Shown: positions 11,985-23,458 of the stretch, piece after piece
How the letters are laid out: every line of letters begins with the position of its first letter
Position numbering within the stretch: the stretch's first letter is position 1
Assembly (NCBI GenBank): GCA_026874595.1
Contig: CM049309.1
Span: 90,604,723 to 90,668,722 of the forward strand
From: Sipunculus nudus
Taxonomy: Eukaryota; Annelida; Sipuncula; Golfingiida; Sipunculidae
DNA: 64,000 nt
Direction of reading: 5' to 3'
The notes under the pieces: generated by a model
The model's input: only the letters and a program-made list of their open reading frames with translations
Told to the model about the DNA's origin: nothing
Databases searched by the model: none
Translations under genes and position numbers: made by a program

Positions 11985-12380
11985 GCCACTTGACGAGTGA
12001 TTTGCGACTCGCCTAGTGGGCAAAAACGAGTCGTTATCAGTCGTCAAGATGCAAATACGAGTGCCCACGTTATGACTGGACGAGTGATTTACGCCTCGTT
12101 TAGTGGTCAATTACGAGTCGCTAGCGTGTATAAACGAGCCGGAACCAGTCGTCAAGATCCAAATACGAGTTACCACATGACAAGTACTGCTCGTCGATTG
12201 GTCAATTACGACTCGTCATTTCATATTTACGAGTCGCAAACGTGTAAAAACGAGTCGGAACCAGTCGTCAAAATGAAAATACGAGTTACCACATTAAGAG
12301 TACTGCTCGTCGAGTGGTCAATAACGACTCGTCATTTCTTATTAACGAGTCGCGAATCGAACGTCTATAAAAGAGTAAAA
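11985..12380. repeat. ~116-bp tandem repeat packed with ACGAGTCG/CGACTCG
   Basis: About 3.3 copies. Landmark ACGAGTCG.. starts at about 12114, 12229 and 12345. Each unit includes CCAGTCGTCAA, ACGAGTTACCACAT and TACTGCTCGTCGA. CGAGTC or its complement occurs many times, on both strands. A 129-codon frame runs through the array, but this looks like a by-product of the repeat rather than a gene. Confidence 0.8.
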
Positions 12381-12399
12381 AAATAGTCTCGTGAAGTGG

Positions 12400-13360
12400 T
12401 TATAATAGCTATACTTGCTACAAGAGTCTTCAGGACACAGAAGAATCGCCAGTATACAAAATGGAGTCCGTGCATGATTTTTAATAAGAACAAAATATAT
12501 TGTAGATTGTATTGTGATCAACAGCGAGTCGTTATGTATTATTTGAGAGTTATCAAGATACAAAGCAAAAAAAAAAAATTAAATAAAATAGAAAAAAAGA
12601 TCAATTCCAATTCAGTTAAATCAATTTATTAAGTTCAAGTTCAGCTCACAATTCTGAAAGTTGTTTATCTAATACTTATAAAAGGAATTTGGTTCACGTC
12701 TGTTTGCAATGTTCTCTAAAACCGCGTTGTGTACAATATTGTGCCATACATCATATGAAAGGTTATTATCCCCGGAGTGACATAGGCGAAATGAAAATAA
12801 ATAATTTTTAATGTACATATAATTTTGAGTGATTTTTCCGTTTTTTTTTTACCGAGAACAGCCGAACTGCCTTCGGCAATCACCGGAATGCATGCATTGT
12901 GGTCACTTATCCTCTAACACTAAGGACTTTTGTTCATATGAATAACGCTTTCTTTCAATGAGGGATTTGACCCACGTGCGTGGTCAGTAAAAAAGAAAAA
13001 CACATGATTCTCGCTATATGAAATGGAGAGTTCAACCCAGGAGGATTAATGACAAAACCAAATTCAAGGTCCCAATTTCAGGAACAGGGCTGGGGTGGGG
13101 ACGGGGTTGAGTGGTGGCGGGTGTTTCAGGCCTCAAAAGTTGTCTGTTACGATGAAAGAAAGCTTGCGGGTCCGCTTCTGCAACTTACGATGTATGCATA
13201 TTTCTGTTTTCTTCTTCAGGAACAGTTTCCTTGCAACGTACATTTAATTAATCATTCATATGTTCCTCACATCAATTTATTTTTTATACGTCCAACGATA
13301 GAAACCAGTCAAATATCAACGAAACACTGTATGCGTCCGCGTCTCATTCCGGTTCGCAAT
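12400..13360. other. Unassigned stretch
   Basis: Mixed AT-rich DNA with no convincing coding or repeat signal. The 163-codon open frame from 13049 shows no domain, and its second half runs through the palindromic cluster that follows. Confidence 0.45.
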
Positions 13361-13364
13361 GTAA

Positions 13365-13910
13365 AGCCGGCCATACACGAGGCGACATGTCGCGCGACAT
13401 GTCGCAGAACACGAATTTTCTGCGACATGTTGCACAACAAGAACATTCCATACACACAGCGACATGTTCTGCAACATGTCCTGCAAATCTATGATAAAAC
13501 TACATGCATCAAACATAACTTCCAGGTTTCAACGAAATAACACAATTTATCAATATAAGTGCGATTGACGAAAAATGTATTCTGCCTAGGACATATTTCG
13601 TCTTGTTTGTCTTTATTAATATAGATATATAGGAAAAATAGGGATAGGTATTCTGGGATAGCTACACAATTTCTTCTGAGTTTCCTGTTGACCGCGCAAA
13701 CACACACATATATATAGCACCCTAATCAAACACATTGAAACCATGGACGGTCACATTATCAATGGATAACATGATCAATCGTTATATATATAACTGTTAT
13801 TTGTTGGCTTTTCCCAACACTTGGCCTGATGTCGCGCGACAAGTCGAAGGAAAAAGAAACATGTTCCTTCTTCTGCGACATGTCGCGCAAAGCATGAAAA
13901 CGTGCGACTA
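13365..13910. repeat. Cluster of GCGACATGTCGC palindromes
   Basis: At 13378-13480, the motif CGACATGTCG or a one-step variant occurs repeatedly after GCCGGCCATACACG. A second cluster at 13832-13905 has TGTCGCGCGACA and GCGACATGTCGCGC. Such self-complementary motifs near a 'GGCCATACACG' start resemble palindromic MITE termini. I did not find the mirror-image outer end. Confidence 0.5.
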
Positions 13911-14299
13911 AACCATCACTGACCAGGTCTGCAAGGTAAACATACCGGGGTATGAGTTTTGCCACGAGCACAGCGCCACAAAATAACAGTAAAAAAATAT
14001 TTGTACATATCGTATTTCGAGAGTATCCCACTAAAAATCTATATTTTCTTTTAACTTTTATAATAAATAATGAGCCAACATTCATTATCTCAGTAATTAT
14101 ATCTCCAAAACCCCAGTAAAAAGCAGCCCGGTATACCGGGTTTATTAGCTAGTTACATAATAAGGCGATGCGACCTCACGAGCCATATGTTAAAGGATGT
14201 AGGAAAGCCATGGTGAGCTTTTTTTATCATAAGCGTCATAAAGTGCAGGGACAAATGCAGGACGACCATACGCCAAATTAGCTAACAATTTTTACAAAT

Positions 14300-14428
14300 A
14301 TATATATATATATATAACTCTGAAGAAAAACAACACTGTTAATTCACAACAGACTGTTTCACGGGATGCGACCCGATCATCAGGTGAATGTGGTTAGAAT
14401 CCACAATTAAATATATATATATATATAT
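14300..14428. repeat. (AT)n microsatellites flanking the hammerhead segment
   Basis: TA runs at about 14299-14316 and 14405-14428 bracket an about 85-bp non-repetitive segment that contains the ribozyme fold. Confidence 0.85.
14342..14389 (-). ncRNA. Hammerhead ribozyme (type I, compact)
   Basis: Read on the minus strand from 14389: stem I 5' strand ATTCAC (14389-14384); core CTGATGA (14383-14377); stem II CGGG with CCCG closed by a six-base loop TCGCAT; core GAA (14360-14358); stem III ACA with TGT around a 3-nt loop GTC; cleavage-site residue T at 14348; then stem I 3' strand GTGAAT (14347-14342). All invariant core bases are present and stem I pairs six for six. A U-U mismatch lies at the base of stem II, and stem III is only 3 bp. 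Hammerheads of this compact type are known from Penelope-like elements and animal retrozymes. I see no reverse transcriptase here, so this would be a remnant or an RNA-only element. Confidence 0.72.
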
Positions 14429-14927
14429 ACATGTAACAATTGAACGCACAGACACACGCATTAATATATTAAGGTAATTCTAACCTATTTTTTACAGACG
14501 TTTGTATTGTCATTACTTATAAAAATAGTTTCAATTTATCATATAGAATATTCCACATACGGTGACAATTAACTTAATTACACTGGACACATCATATATG
14601 TATATAACCGTAACCGGTGCTTCACCAATGGGTCCATGTATACCGTGCCACATTTACAGAAATGATGCACCAAAATTAGGTAATCCACTGCAGGGCACGG
14701 ACTGAAAAATAATGTAATATAAATATAAATATGACATAAAAAGTAATATAATTTATATATTTAAATAAAAATGTGTGTCTAAGTTAAAGTGGATTCCTGT
14801 CCGAATAATCTTTTGTTTTGTGGGTTTATGCACACAATGTGGTGAGAACAAACAGTTAGAGGAAATGTTATAATTTCTTAAATTTGAGGCTAAATTTGTA
14901 TATTAAGGAAAAAAAACACACACACAC

Positions 14928-14929
14928 AT

Positions 14930-14997
<68 letters not shown>
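14928..14997. repeat. (AT)n microsatellite
   Basis: About 70 bp of TA repeat preceded by a short CA run. Confidence 0.95.
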
Positions 14998-14998
<1 letters not shown>

Positions 14999-14999
14999 G

Positions 15000-17120
15000 A
15001 AAGATTAATGTTCAGTTTCACATTTCCAGGCCTATAAGTGAGAAAAGACCGCTGTTTTAAAAAGACATGTAGTCATAATTAACAAAATAATCATATTTAC
15101 ATTATTTTTTATTGTTCGTATTTAAATTAATGGATCAATGTTTCTTGGCATGTGGAGTTGAAGGTGTCGTTACTAAATGCGGGCTCCCTCGATTGATGCA
15201 TACAGTCTTCTTTAAGAAACTGCATGGGTAGTACGAAACAGACTACCATAATAAATATGAGTTTTTATTAATCATTTTTGGATAATAAATAAATTGTTTA
15301 TACATGTTTACAGACACTGGAGTTATTTTGCCAATTAGATAAGGCAACAACGTTTGTACATCCGTACTTTATAGTAACACTTTCTTTCTATATAAACTGT
15401 TCGTGATGATGATTTTCTGATTAAACGCAACGTAATATTATTTACATGAATCACTTTAGCTAGTGCATGTATATATGTGAAACAGTATATACATACTGGT
15501 GCTTGGAATAATAATCGTAGTTGAACACCAATAATATGGTATCATTAGTCATCAAGCAATCGGGTCAATGTCAACAATAGCATGTCTACTGATCGGACAT
15601 GTGTGTATAAAAAGGGGCAATTTTGTTTACGAAAAAATACAAATATGTAGTATAACACACTATGAGGTATCATATAAGAGCGAAAGAGGTACAAACGATC
15701 ACGCCACGCATTCGCGCTGCACTTAAAAGCAGCCTCTGGTGCGGGAACGGGGGCAAATAAATACACAAGGGCAACAATTGGAAATATATTATGTTGGTAT
15801 TTTATAACTTTATAAATCTTGGCTTGCGCGCATGACTAATATGATCAAGCTTATTTAATTACATGACAATATTAGCAGTATGCTTCTCTGGGTTGTAGAA
15901 GAAAAGCATTAATTATAAAAAAAAAAATATGAAAATTGACACACAAAAATTTATAAGAAAAGTATAAATTCACGACAACTTACCTGATCAGTAAACAGTG
16001 CTACCTTCTTTTTTTTTCAGGAATGATATGTACTGTGTTGTGTGGAGTTTGTGACTGTAGGGCCCTATTTTTGATAATTTCAGCACACTGCAGGCATTCG
16101 GCCAGCTAACTAATGAAGGATTACCTTAAACTCCACCAAACACAGAACACACATACCTGAAAAGACAAGAAGGAAACACATTGTAGGACCAATTGCTGGT
16201 TTATCTTGCATTTGTTAAACATGACTAACACTGGTGATGCAGACAGTAGTATACCATCACTTTTTAACTGTGAGGATAGATATATTATTGCACTTACAGC
16301 GAATTTTTACGCTATATATTTGCCATACGTAACATGTACTTAGATACACTCATAACTATCATGACCACAGTAGCTTGAGTTACGTAAACAGCTGCATTTA
16401 TAACGCTTATTAATTTTCAAACATGTATGAGGCCTAGAAATTTACATGAGAAAGTAATTCGGGTATAGATATTTATACCCTGGGTATATTTGGGTACCCA
16501 GTGTAATATCATGTTTTAAGAGGGTATGCAAGGATAGTAGTGGAAAGCCCTTCGGAATTGCCCACAGAAACTGTACCAAATAAGAAATGGACATTTTTCT
16601 ATCATGAACAATTTTAATTCTTGTATAATTGTAAAACGGCGAGGTGTGCATCTATAGCGATTTCTGCATCTGACAAGAGTAAAATGATAGTCATATTAAC
16701 TATAGTATACTATAGTATATGACCAAAAGGTAAACTAGGTGACCTGACCTTAGGTCGTTTGCGCACCTACAAGTGTATAAATGAATACAAATCCCAGCGA
16801 AGGGTTGGCTGCGTGTGCACAACCTAGACGATAAGGTGTTATCACATCTGCATATCACTAACCGCTGATGCATTCATTAATTAGTCGGGCCGGGAGTAAA
16901 TACACGTGCAAAGATCTGCTCTTCTGATTCAATATATTATTTTCAGATGGTAAAATTTTCATATGTAGAAACAATCCGATAAAACGGTTTAATTTCGGTT
17001 CTCAACTTTAAATTAAGGATGAACTGTTTTACGGATTAATAGTGTTCGGATTAACGGCGCTCCACTGTATATTGTAAGGTTTTCTTAACCTTATAAAGTT
17101 TTAGTCACAAATTAATTCAT
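15000..17120. other. Unassigned stretch
   Basis: No supported gene or repeat family. Short frames lack domain motifs. Confidence 0.4.
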
Positions 17121-17654
17121 TTTTATAGCTCAGCCGACAATAAGTCATCTTAGCTATAGTCGTGGTCCATTGTCCGTCGTCCGTCCGTCCATCCGCCCGT
17201 TTGACTGGCACGTTTTGAAACCGTTAGGCATACTGTCAGAAGTCCCTGGGTCTCCTATCAAACCCAAAACTTGGTTAATGCGACATTGTTCCTTTGAAAG
17301 ATTAAGGAAAAACCTCGATTTTCCATTAAATACCTAGTATCACACTTCAGTACATCCTAATGTCGAAACCTCTCATTTTTTTCTTCAGATTTACCATAAA
17401 TATTTCTATATATAGCTTCTATGTGCATGTAGGAAAATAAGTCAGTATTACTTAATTTATAAAAATTATTGGGCTAAATATAATGCCCTTTGTAAAAAAT
17501 CAGGAAAAATATTTACTCACTTACCTTAGTAAGTGTTGAAGCTAGAGATTTTGTTAATTTTTTAAGTTGTTAGAATTAATATAAAATCAGTACCTTAAAT
17601 TTTTTCCAGCTGTGACCTTGGCACGTTTTTTTTTCTGTAAGAACATTTAATTTT
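17121..17654 (+). mobile_element. Family A element, left part (split by insertion)
   Basis: Begins TATAGCTCAGCCGACAATAA, with GTCCGTCCGTCC and GGCACGTTTTGAAACCGTTA as in the other family A copies. It follows the family consensus to 'TTTAATTTT' at 17654, where the inserted element starts. The continuation resumes at 20162. Confidence 0.7.
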
Positions 17655-18308
17655 CACTGTGAAAAATATGCGTTAAAATACGAGACAACGTCGCGTAAAT
17701 TTAACGTGCCATTTTCCCGTGTTCACTATTATACAGGAATACGCGACTTAGAGGCGTGACATCACGTGTATGTGTCGAGTTATCATGGTTTATAGCCCAT
17801 ACCATATCACTTTGCTCGAGATTGAAGCGGTAATTAACTCCTCCGTGGAGACTGCTAATGACACATACATCCCTTGACCATGAGCCCCCCGCCCCGGGAT
17901 ACCAGCATGTCCGTGCAGCAGCGCCCGGCAGGAGACCACAGACAAAGCCCTGGTTGATAAGAGAGCTGACCGCACAGAACTGGACGGGCCACTAGATAGG
18001 TTCAAATTCTCCCGCCTGCAACACCAGTTCACACAAAGGACCAGGCTCTTCGTGCATGTATGCAGTGTTATGATTCGAGGTGAGTAAAACAGCTTAAAGA
18101 TATTTCAATGAAATTCAGTTGTAAAACCAGCGCAATCCAGTTTCTGTACGATGTCATGAATGGTAAATTCAATAAACTATGTAATTTATAGTCATATGAA
18201 TCAACATAGAACTGCATCGGCAGTATTTGTATATATAATTATTATGCCTCTTTGGGATTTATTTATTATCAGTGGGGTCAGGCAAGGAATGGCCCAGCCT
18301 GCTCATGT

Positions 18309-18313
<5 letters not shown>

Positions 18314-18381
<68 letters not shown>
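18314..18381. repeat. (AT)n microsatellite inside the TIR element
   Basis: TA run of about 68 bp. Confidence 0.95.
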
Positions 18382-18383
<2 letters not shown>

Positions 18384-18853
18384 TATCATCTCAAACAATC
18401 ATATTCTGTTCTGCAATTTTTATATACAATGAAATGTTATACAGAACATTCTATGTTTTCCTCTCGACAGGAAGCCACTACAGCATATGAAATTGAAGAT
18501 GAAGTGCACCTATCTCATGCACCACCCACATGTCATATTCGCAGGTAGGTAAAAAGAAAACAGGTTTATTTCTTAAGAGACTTCTAAGAATATCTGATGT
18601 TGAATTTCATGACTCACTAAAATACATCTAGGCATAACTAAATAACATCAAGGTTTGACAATTATAATGTGGACCAATGGTCATGTTTTATACACAAACA
18701 ATCATGTTTTGCTCTTTCATTGCTTCCAGGATGCAGTTGTGGAAGGATACATCTTAGACCAGAATGACAGCCTTTGAGCATATATATACGGAGCTTTCTT
18801 GGCCTGGTCTTTGAAGCCTATAATACCTTCAACTTTCACTCTCCAAGTTCAGT

Positions 18854-19493
18854 GGGTCAGATGTTTAAATTCATCCAAAGGTATGTATCACTGAATATAT
18901 GCTGTTATTTGTGCATGTGGGAATTTACGCTAAAAATTTCAGTAGTTGTTAAACAAGTGATGGGGAAAGGTAATATTAATTAATCTATTACTTTGGATTT
19001 TATTATTGTTATTATTATTATTTCAGCAATTATTAATACTGTAAACATATTTTAACCATTACTTTGAAAAGCTGTAATGTTCTATAACTGTGACCTTACA
19101 TATTACTATTCCTTCATCCTTGGTTAGAATTAATTTCACGCTATATACTGGATTATCATTTCCGTATAAAAATATATTTCATACACCGTGATAATATATT
19201 CAAATCAGTTAAGCATTAAGGCCAGCTTCATCTTGGTATTTCAAAATTTGGTATAATGACCTTATAAATGCCATAATAACCTTACAATTACGCTAAAAAA
19301 GTGATTTTCTATGTTACAGGAAATAAAAGAAATATAAGTTAATACAAGATGTAGAGATAATTTTATATTAATTGAAATATTTTGATATTTTACAGAGTCT
19401 TGGCTGGCATCAACCCGATCAGGGGATCGAAGGTCAAACACAGAAGAAACAAAAGAGACCAGTTACCAGCAGCAAGGTCTGGAAGTTGTGTAA
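18854..19493 (+). CDS. Possible two 3' exons of an unknown gene inside the TIR element
   Basis: A short candidate exon (about 18854-18881, after a CTTTCACTCTCCAAGTTCAG acceptor and before GTATGT) joins in phase to a candidate terminal exon at 19396-19493, after TATTTTACAG and ending in TAA. The terminal piece reads SWLASTRSGDRR and then a Q/E/T-rich tail ending GLEVV. I do not recognise the product. The splice signals are decent but the coding stretch is tiny, so this could be chance. If real, it would be cargo or a transposase tail of the element. Confidence 0.18.
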
Positions 19494-20161
19494 CTGCGTC
19501 TGTGACTTCGATAATAAATGGACAAATTGAGGAAAAACCAAAAGACTGCGTGTCGGTGAAGCTGATGGGGGCTTCAACTTGTTGCATATTTCCATGTACA
19601 CAAATGTATCAGACACTATCATATTCTATTTATTGCCAAACTCTGAAATCTTGCTGTAATGTTTACAGTGTTATAGAGGATAGGAATGTTATAAAAACCT
19701 TATTTTGTTTGCTGTAGAGGTTTATAAATACTGCATATATGTTTGATATAGATTCTTTTCAGAGCTATTGACTGCCATTTTAATTCTATATATTCTTTTC
19801 TGATCCATCAATTAATGTTTGTATCGATCTTTTTGCATCTATCGATATATCGTGGCTCCCTGCTTGGTGTAATAAAATGTTTGTATACATGGACAAGATT
19901 AAGTGTCTTCTTTTCCATCAGTTAGGCCATGATAATGTCAAATGACGTAATAAAAACGTAACATTAAATGTAAAATTACGATCTTAATCACGTAAAATTA
20001 CGCTATATATCTAAATGCCAAATAAGCGTAAAATCACGCACTTGGTCGCGTAAAATTACGCGAATAAGATGATCAAATGTGCGTAAAATAACGCGACTAT
20101 GCAGCGTCAACTTTGCTGCCACGACATTGTCGCGTAAAATAACGCACAATTTTTCACAGTG

Positions 20162-20265
20162 TTCACAGCAGGTATACATAAGTAATTAATCTAATAAAAT
20201 TCTTAAATTTGAAAATAAAAGCTAAACAATTAAGCTAGTCATTTGAATAAAGGAGACTTCATAAT
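20162..20265 (+). mobile_element. Family A element, right part after the insertion
   Basis: Resumes with TTCACAGCAGGTATACATAA and AAATTTGAAAATAAAAGCTA, exactly where other family A copies continue, and fades out shortly before the KDZ remnant. Confidence 0.65.
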
Positions 20266-20304
20266 GGTCAATATGCTGCAGGGATGTGTGTAATTACAGG
20301 TGAT

Positions 20305-20960
20305 TTAGAATTGCCAAAAAACAGCAGTGTGACGTATTAAATTGGAAGGGGGTATGTACGTAACCTGAGTTTGCATCCGTCTCAAAGCTGCGTCTGCTTG
20401 TTCGTTGATCCTTGTGTTAATTTTCAAAACATATTTATCCGCTTTGCTAGTGTCTATATTATATCCTCCAGTACAGCTGGTATGTCCTACACGGTATAGA
20501 AGCCTGTAAACTAAAAACTTTGTATTCTTAAAGCCGCGCGGTTCATGGTTAAGTGCAAACACGTGCAGTTTACACGCATTGTCATAAATCACATTTGTGG
20601 GCATTTTTGGAAACCGGCGGACAAAGATGTCGAACGCTGTCCGTGGAGGCTCCGCAGACGACATAACCTGGAACCCAAGGCAAACTCCATGGTGACAGAA
20701 AATAGTGAATAAGCCGGGTGTAAGCCTTGAATATCTCATTCTGACTTTTCGGCAGCCACCCTCAGAGAATTGGGTGGACTTGTCCTTAATTGTCAGCGGC
20801 ATAGGATGCATTACGACATAGTGGCATGGTCAACTTTGAAAAATTCCAGCAGCTCGTGGACTGAAGCAGGTGTCGGATATTCCATTTCACGAGGAGCTTC
20901 ATGCCTGAAGGGGCGTTCTAAGGACTCTAGCATTGCCGTTATCAAAGCTCATTTGAGTTT
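20305..20960 (-). pseudogene. KDZ-type transposase remnant
   Basis: A 168-codon minus-strand frame (20811-20305) contains the hallmark run SRLTPGLFTIFC, HHGVCLGF, YDNACKLH, FLVYRLLYRVGH and CTGGYN, then an EQADAALRRMQTQ helix. This is the catalytic and zinc-chelating C-terminal part of Kyakuja-Dileera-Zisupton transposases (also annotated as 'HMG domain-containing protein 3'-like in invertebrates). About 45 further codons of plausible upstream protein, including VHELLEFFKVDHATMS, lie in another frame at about 20960-20815, so the copy has at least one frameshift as well as lacking its N-terminal half. A DNA-transposon fossil, unlikely to be active. Confidence 0.8.
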
Positions 20961-21069
20961 CATTTGTTTTAGGCAGTGATATCACATATAGATAACAAGA
21001 GTATTCAGTGGATCCGTTGAATGGTCAATAAAATATCAGTACAAGCAAATATACATAATCTGTAGGATT

Positions 21070-21325
21070 TAGGAATTGAGACCTGCTCACAAATAAGGAA
21101 ACTGCATGAGAAGGAAAGGCACTGCATGTATATAACCCCATGGGGTCTTTGTGTGCTTTATGGTCACTGATGGGTACTAATTGCTCACAGCAGGGGTCAA
21201 GGAGGAGCGATCAGCATCACAGCCCTGCGAGGAAGTCGCTGGCCTCACCGGGCCGCTTGCGTAATCCAGCCGGAAATGCATGGACCAGTGCCGACAATCA
21301 CCGGACTGGACATTAAGCAGGCTTT
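21070..21325 (+). repeat. Dispersed repeat, copy 1 of a direct pair
   Basis: Shares an ordered series of blocks with 21890-22160: ACCTGCTCAC, GTGTGC(C/T)TTAT, GGTCAAGG.. then CAGCATCAC, GGCCGCTT.CGTAATC and GACATTAAG. Diverged by eye by roughly a quarter. Possibly a SINE or MITE; no tRNA-like head was seen. Confidence 0.5.
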
Positions 21326-21497
21326 CCATTCATACGCTGACAAACGGGTACCAATACGGGTACCTATATATGACCGGGGATACGAATACGTTTAGTGTTT
21401 TCACTTAACTATGTTCGTCAAAGAAGTTAACTGGACCTAAACACAGTAAATTTAAGTATAAATAACCATGTATAAGCGTATTTGTTTTATTTCAAAT

Positions 21498-21507
21498 CTC
21501 TCTCTCT

Positions 21508-21558
<51 letters not shown>
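21498..21558. repeat. (CT)n microsatellite
   Basis: About 60 bp of CT dinucleotide repeat with one TTT interruption, between the two repeat copies. Confidence 0.95.
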
Positions 21559-21563
<5 letters not shown>

Positions 21564-21889
21564 ATTTTATCTTCTTAAAAGTTGAAAATCAAAATAAACA
21601 TTTTTGATGCGGGGGTGGGGGGAGGGGGGTGGGTTAAATTGACGCGGGCGGTGCCTGAGAACCATGCCTTTTTCGGCCTTAATTTGTGCAAGTACAATGC
21701 AATCTCTCATTACACTTAATAATTAAACTAACTGTGAAGTAATTACTGGGTATGGTAAACTTAAAGTTGAATTGAACTTGGAGCGTAAATATGGTGAATT
21801 TATTAACTGAATCACTTAACAACTGGAGAATGCAATGACGGCACACATGTACAAAAGGAGGACGACGGGGCCCCCCTTATGACCTGTTG

Positions 21890-22160
21890 CCACAAGAGTT
21901 ATAGAAGTTGTACCTGCTCACCAACGAGGAATATCCTTGAGTAGAAAGCACGCTGAATATATAACTATCAGGGGTATTAGTGTGCCTTATTGGTCAATAA
22001 CCCTTAGTGGTAGTCAAGGGGTCAGCATCACTGCGCAGACGTTTGGCTGGTGACATCACCTGGCCGCTTACGTAATCGGACCAGAGCTACAGGGACCAAA
22101 GCTTACGATTACCCGGCCTGACATCAAGGATACGCCTAAACCATATATCCACCAGTCATA
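21890..22160 (+). repeat. Dispersed repeat, copy 2 of a direct pair
   Basis: Second copy of the block series described at 21070, in the same orientation, about 820 bp further on. Confidence 0.5.
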
Positions 22161-22169
22161 GGCCTAAGT

Positions 22170-23440
22170 ACAAAATATACTAGTAATTGAATTGGGTTAT
22201 TCCAGGGCATGCAGTTATATTCCATATTTGTGAAAAGGCTCTAATCCTAAATTCACGAGATATATATCTTGTCAGGTGGCCTCCGTATACTTAATTATAT
22301 GCCTTTTTAGTTGCCTTATACTTCCCGTTTAGTTGTTCAGTGTTTAAATGAGATTCATCTGGAAAAGTATGTTATCCATAAACCGTAATTACTTTACGTA
22401 TAGTACCGTGGTCATGTGTAATTGATGAAAATCGAGAGATATTGTATCTCAACGTGTACGAGTTTTGGAATTGATCATAGATAAGCTCTGATTAAATAAG
22501 GTACGCGGGATCAGTGCCAGACCAGCACCCGATGTTTCGGTCAGGTTCTTACTCTTGTCCTTAGTATACGTAAAGAAACATTACATGTGTATAACACCCT
22601 ACGTGAAATACATCTGTTTACGGAGTCAGATACAACATCTCAGATCGAAATATATGATTTAACCTCAAACCAGTGGAGTTTAATTCATTGTTCTCTGCTC
22701 GTTCCTTGTGTCTTGTAGTTAAATGTTTCTTTTGATTCAGCAATGAACTTAGCTTCGGCTGAACCTCTCCGACGAAATGCCTTGTTATTCATTTTACAAA
22801 ACAATGGCTTTACTCAGTTTCCATATGCATGCATGCGGATTGCAGAACGCGGAATACGTGTTGAGAGAACTCTTATATATATCTTATATTGAGCGGTGCG
22901 GTGAAGCAGCTGTCGGATCCGGTATGCCACCGGGAACCGGCAAAAATTGGGGCATGAAGCGATTCGTTATGCCAGAAATATTTGAAGGCCTCATGCCGGA
23001 TACCTGCACATGGGATCTCACTTTAATTACGATTGATTTTCATCTGCATACATACAGCATGCTGGTTCTGCATTTTGTGCATATATGGAACCGTATATAT
23101 AGCTTGAATTTCATTTTAATTATAGGAAAAACATGTAGAAACCATGAAACAGCGAATCCTCTATAAAAATGAATCTACAAAAAAGTCTAGTTATTGAAAG
23201 CTTGTTCTTCCTTTAGAAGTATATATAAGTTACAAGTAAAATATCCACGCTTGCAATGCTAGCTTATATTATAATCATGATAATGCAATATAAGCGAGTA
23301 AAACACGTCTGGCCAAAGACCTCTGAAATCATCCATTAAGCTTTATAACAATTAAAGGGGCAAAAAGCCCTTAATTTTAAAATCAGTCCTAAAATTGTTT
23401 CTAATGTAATTATTAAGTTCCCATTTGCAAATATATAAGC
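22170..23440. other. Unassigned stretch
   Basis: Contains a 129-codon open frame (22777-23166, plus) with no domain I recognise and no supporting splice or promoter context. Nothing else was seen. Confidence 0.35.
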
Positions 23441-23458
23441 TAAAAAATTTGCCCTGTT

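Larger units (their letters stand above)
17655..20161. mobile_element. 2.5-kb terminal-inverted-repeat element inserted in family A
   Basis: The left end reads CACTGTGAAAAATATGCG and the right end, complemented, reads CACTGTGAAAAATTGTGCG; similarity continues for about 40 bp. The empty site is known from the other family A copies (TTTAATTTTCACAGCAGG), which implies a 2-bp TT duplication. Subterminal zones are packed with GCGTAAAATTACGC-type palindromes, dense at 19930-20150 and sparser at 17670-17760. CACTG ends plus many subterminal repeats fit a non-autonomous CACTA/EnSpm-like element. No transposase is recognised inside. Confidence 0.7.

Noticed and set aside
11997-12386. 129-codon frame
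   Set aside because: Runs through the ~116-bp CGAGTC array with no conserved motif, and is explained by absence of stops in the repeat.
13049-13540. 163-codon open frame
   Set aside because: Its second half crosses the palindromic cluster, it shows no domain, and the composition is not protein-like.
18000-18020. tRNA B-box-like GGTTCAAATTC
   Set aside because: No A box at a proper distance and no cloverleaf could be folded.
17995-18770. piggyBac-type C-terminal cysteine region across two candidate exons in the TIR element
   Set aside because: A CxxC pair appears in one frame, but the spacing and remaining cysteines do not fit, and the element's ends and target duplication are not those of piggyBac.
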